Shown: in pieces, positions 23,501-25,409 of the stretch
Position numbering within the stretch: position 1 is the stretch's first letter
Layout: every line of letters begins with the position of its first letter
DNA from: an uncultured Clostridia bacterium
GTDB taxonomy: Bacteria > Bacillota > Clostridia > Christensenellales > Borkfalkiaceae
Direction of reading: 5' to 3'
Assembly: GCA_934247855.1 (NCBI GenBank)
Contig: CAKQKA010000010.1
Location: forward strand, 1 to 25,409
Length of the DNA: 25,409 nt
Translations under genes and position numbers: made by a program
Notes under the pieces: model-generated
Databases searched by the model: none
The model's input: the letters and a program-made list of their open reading frames with translations, nothing else
Told to the model about the DNA's origin: nothing

Positions 23501-25409
23501 AACACTACTTCTTCAAGCGCGGTAAGATATGCGAACGCGTACTCGTTGATGGTTGTTACGCCGTGCGGAAGAATAACTTTCTTTATCGCCTTGTCGCCTA
23601 TATACTGCTGCTTGATATAATAAGGATCTTCTTCGTCGATTACGTCGCCCTTAGATGTGTCTTTATCGACGTATCTGTAACCCGAAAATGCGTAATTGTT
23701 GATAGTGGTTACGCCCTTGTTGCCGGGAACTACTACTACGTTATCCTGCGTTTCGGTAAGAACCGTGCCGTCGGCATTCTCGTAAGTTATATCGAGCGTT
23801 TCGCCCGCGCCCTTGTATGCCGAAAGGTATATAGCCTGCGTTTTGAACGGATCTTTTACCGTTACGACGACCGAATCACGGAAGAAGGTTTTTTTCCATT
23901 CGGCGCTGGCTGCAGAATCTCTCGTCATAACGATTGCGGTTACCGTGGTTTTGCCCTTGGCAACGGCTGTAATCTTACCCGTTACGGGATCTATTGTTAC
24001 AACCTTGTTGTTTCCGCTTTCAAATCTGACATCGGTTAAATCATCGAAATATTTTTCGATTTCGTAATTAAGCGTTACTTGTTCGGACGGGTACATCGAA
24101 AGTGTTTTGCCGCTCTCGAACTCACTCGTGCTGCCGGTAAAGCCTATCTCTCTGTCTTCCGAGTCGAGCGTATAGAACGCGTAATCGGTCTTGTACCCCG
24201 TTACGTTGAACTTACCTACGGTAGGCGTGCCGAATTTCTTGTAGCCCGTTTCACCCTCGCTGTAAACGTAAACTTTGATAGTTGCCGTTTTTTCCGCGCC
24301 GCCTGCGTCCTTGCCCGTTGCGGTTATTTCAACGTACGGGCGTTCGGTCTTGCCGTCGGGAGTTTGCGGAGTGCTTTCTTTTGCTATTATCTTGCCTTTT
24401 ACTACGTCGACGTACTTGTTGTTTTCACCTAAATCCGTGAAATTGCCGTCGTTATCGTAGCCGTAAAGCACGGTCTTATAATCGAGAACTTCTTTCCAGG
24501 TCTTAGCGGGATATACGTCAACGAGTTCGTCGATATTCTGAGTCTGGTTGGGACTTAAATAAATTTCGCTCTCATTGAAGTAAACGCTCATTACCTCGTC
24601 GGGAATTCTTACTTCGTAAGTTGCGGCGTTCATTGCGTAGTCGTAACAGTTAACGATGAACGAATTGCTGTTTACCGCGTAAGTGTTGCCGCCCGACGTG
24701 TAAATGCCTTTTGCCTGCTTGATCTGTTCGATATAATCGGTGAGTTCGATCGTTACCTTGCTGGTAGAATTGAACGACGAGTATACCGGAGTCATATAGT
24801 TGCCGAAAGATTCCATTGCGAACATATATCCCGACAACGGCTTTCCTTCGACTATTTCGCCGACCTGCAATCCCATTGTGTAATGGTTGTCGTAAACGGA
24901 CAAATCGGCATAAAGCGATGTTTTCTTGGTCGTCTTGTCGTACTCGGTGCGGAATTCCACGCCCGTTACGGCAGGAGCTTCAAAGTCGACGTATACGGGG
25001 AATTCAAAGACGTTTCTTGCGTTCTTCTGATTTTCGTTTTCGCCGTAATCGATATACGCTTCTACTCTGAACCAATATTTGGTGTTGTTTTTAAGTTCGT
25101 GTTCGAGCGCGCTGAATTCGATATCGATGGACGAACCGTAAACCGTGCTGCCTCCGCCGCTGTAAGATTTTCTTTGATTTTTAATCTCTTTTCTAAAAAT
25201 CTCTTTTCCGGTAACGTCTTCGGTTGCCGTAATAGAAATGGTCTTTGCATTGCGCAAAAGTCCCGCGGTTACCGATCTGATGCTCGAAATCGTGTAGTTG
25301 GAGTTGTTGACTTTCGCAACCTGATTGGATATTGCGATGTGTTCTTTATTTGCGGGGATCTTCGTATCCTTGGGGTTCTGCTTGAAATAGTAAGCGCCCA
25401 TGGTTGCGA
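20584..25409 (-). CDS. Giant surface protein: Fn3-like modules, Big_2, LRR_5 array, TM anchor (5' partial)
   Basis: The frame is open to the window edge, so the N-terminus is missing; at least 1605 residues follow the ATG at 25401. In that numbering: about 30-140 and 140-268 are Fn3-like strand-rich modules (FRVEAYIDYG, then FEAPAVTGVEF and YADLSVYDNHY), of the kind I associate with the C-terminal part of cell-envelope subtilases; about 430-516 is a Big_2 Ig-like domain (TIDPVTGKITAVAKGKTTVTAIV); about 555-1370 is a long LRR_5/BspA array with recurring G-D-Y-A-F and T-I-G-x-x-A-F units; D693-D699 is a run of seven Asp. About 1465-1528 is a helical stalk, 1548-1570 a TM helix, and 1571-1605 a short basic then Asp/Glu-rich cytoplasmic tail. 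No LPXTG. It leads the transporter genes in the operon. Confidence 0.85.
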   Translation of the reverse strand, partial: ATMGAYYFKQNPKDTKIPANKEHIAISNQVAKVNNSNYTISSIRSVTAGLLRNAKTISITATEDVTGKEIFRKEIKNQRKSYSGGGSTVYGSSIDIEFSALEHELKNNTKYWFRVEAYIDYGENENQKNARNVFEFPVYVDFEAPAVTGVEFRTEYDKTTKKTSLYADLSVYDNHYTMGLQVGEIVEGKPLSGYMFAMESFGNYMTPVYSSFNSTSKVTIELTDYIEQIKQAKGIYTSGGNTYAVNSNSFIVNCYDYAMNAATYEVRIPDEVMSVYFNESEIYLSPNQTQNIDELVDVYPAKTWKEVLDYKTVLYGYDNDGNFTDLGENNKYVDVVKGKIIAKESTPQTPDGKTERPYVEITATGKDAGGAEKTATIKVYVYSEGETGYKKFGTPTVGKFNVTGYKTDYAFYTLDSEDREIGFTGSTSEFESGKTLSMYPSEQVTLNYEIEKYFDDLTDVRFESGNNKVVTIDPVTGKITAVAKGKTTVTAIVMTRDSAASAEWKKTFFRDSVVVTVKDPFKTQAIYLSAYKGAGETLDITYENADGTVLTETQDNVVVVPGNKGVTTINNYAFSGYRYVDKDTSKGDVIDEEDPYYIKQQYIGDKAIKKVILPHGVTTINEYAFAYLTALEEVVFPSTLKKIGLGAFQGCNNLKKVTFAEVDDKGVYRPCKNNLQFINKDAFAMEKAGTKFNFDDDDDDDNVITLGESQLTDFDFSGVVAIGRNAFAYCTKLEYVYLPTSCQSISEGAFGYCTNLKEFSYSCAKLKLGAGTFVGCNNLVELTINADVIPANVCAGLTSLTKVVIGKDVKVINQNAFYGCTKLTTFEVDAGNPYFEQNGNQILTKDKTELVLVAPGASGVITLPDSVTKIGVGAFSSNANANKVVGGNVTSVGNYAFYLSGVRNYELGTLETIGDYAFALTSIRVMPNVTNNVTIGERAFAGTKIENVDLGDCDGITIGEYAFFNCANLKTVTIGNNVTLCEGVFASSQGNDVLTSATLGSGVIIGDYAFFANLGLKTVTLGEGTIIGAYAFQHAAALAGIDLSKVTEIGDYAFAGSKNESASTAPVFTTADLSNITKLGIGAFMNNEKLANVTLSDKLEAQIRSEFDPDDKNKVVAYTKNALAAFAFAGCTALKQITIPETLEIIDDYAFYGSGLETLNLNNVVSAGEYAFADTKLTQVNGEKLTSVGNAAFMNCGKLEKFDLSRVETIGDKAFMCTALKEADLVSATTIGSFAFADTAITEVRFGENLANLGDNPFYGCEIASFGAYQDVEKFEGIKEFNENLTISANVFVENGVLYRITENGGYELVSYPMLKADRSYTVKDGTTRISARAFYNTQIVNVFMPYELKAIGDKAFYAANKLSCVTFTSLAAPNLEEEYDESYAVSGNHPYPGKLGDENGLGIVKFYMWNLGSRLNNYYYGANFADYVGKVGTGLTMVYPANGSNYDSFVYAQYFATKVSGESAPTAATLAVIDLINQIPKGITLADEEQVKETRTAYNNLGLASQQALVTNYSKLTDAESTIEYLKYNQDSSSSVDSSSDNGNKTDITWVWIVIPCVCIICAAVVLYFTVFSKRKGNKSEAEEDFDETMLEIDDDDESSDDDNNN

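Noticed and set aside
20887..24460. Many plus-strand frames of 60-237 codons opposite the large surface protein gene
   Set aside because: Shadows of the repetitive LRR coding sequence on the other strand, rich in Arg/Phe/Val, without ribosome binding sites.

Overview
The window comes from a Gram-positive, probably gut-dwelling anaerobe of the class Clostridia (Bacillota), most likely an uncultured lineage. The grounds are a Spo0A-type regulator, AAAGGAG-type ribosome binding sites, TTGATT/TATAAT promoters, Gram-positive lipoprotein signals, an anaerobic ribonucleotide reductase activase, and LRR_5 (BspA-type) and GLUG surface modules. I cannot place it to genus. Almost every gene is on the minus strand; the only convincing plus-strand gene is a small ORF at 6586-6987.

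Layout. Positions 1-477 hold no gene, but on the plus strand there is an extended -10 promoter, a four-hairpin RNA ending in a strong terminator (112-236), and a second hairpin-plus-terminator unit (397-470). Next (478-2797, minus) comes a likely operon of a lipoprotein, an NrdG-type radical SAM activase and a NYN/LOTUS-domain protein. Two monocistronic minus genes follow, each with a TTGATT-N17-TATAAT promoter: a protein with tandem 13-residue Glu-rich repeats (2940-4145) and a propeller-like lipoprotein (4754-6361). From 6586 to 9441 lie a small plus-strand gene, a convergent hypothetical gene sharing a bidirectional terminator with it, an orphan divergent MreB-like actin, and maf, whose promoter suggests a leaderless mRNA. 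Positions 9634-10241 hold a roughly 608-bp non-coding element bounded by imperfect inverted repeats and built of internal inverted and direct repeats. spo0A follows (10255-11064); its receiver has Ser where the phosphorylated Asp should be.

The right half (11395 to the window edge) is one tightly packed minus-strand operon of at least eight genes. In transcription order these are a very large surface protein (Fn3-like modules, Big_2, LRR_5 array, TM anchor, acidic tail; N-terminus outside the window), a GLUG/InlB-type lipoprotein, an oversized solute-binding protein anchored by a TM helix instead of a lipid, two oligopeptide permeases, two ABC ATPases with Fe-S-type cysteine tails, and a small single-TM protein. 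Gaps of 1-15 bp and ribosome binding sites inside upstream stop regions point to one co-translated unit. I read it as a peptide-import system coupled to a large cell-surface binding, possibly proteolytic, protein.

The strongest leads are the dedicated surface-protein/transporter operon with enlarged parts, the Spo0A lacking its phosphoacceptor, the tandem structured RNAs at the left edge, the inverted-repeat element beside spo0A, and a dispersed hairpin motif found in four intergenic gaps.
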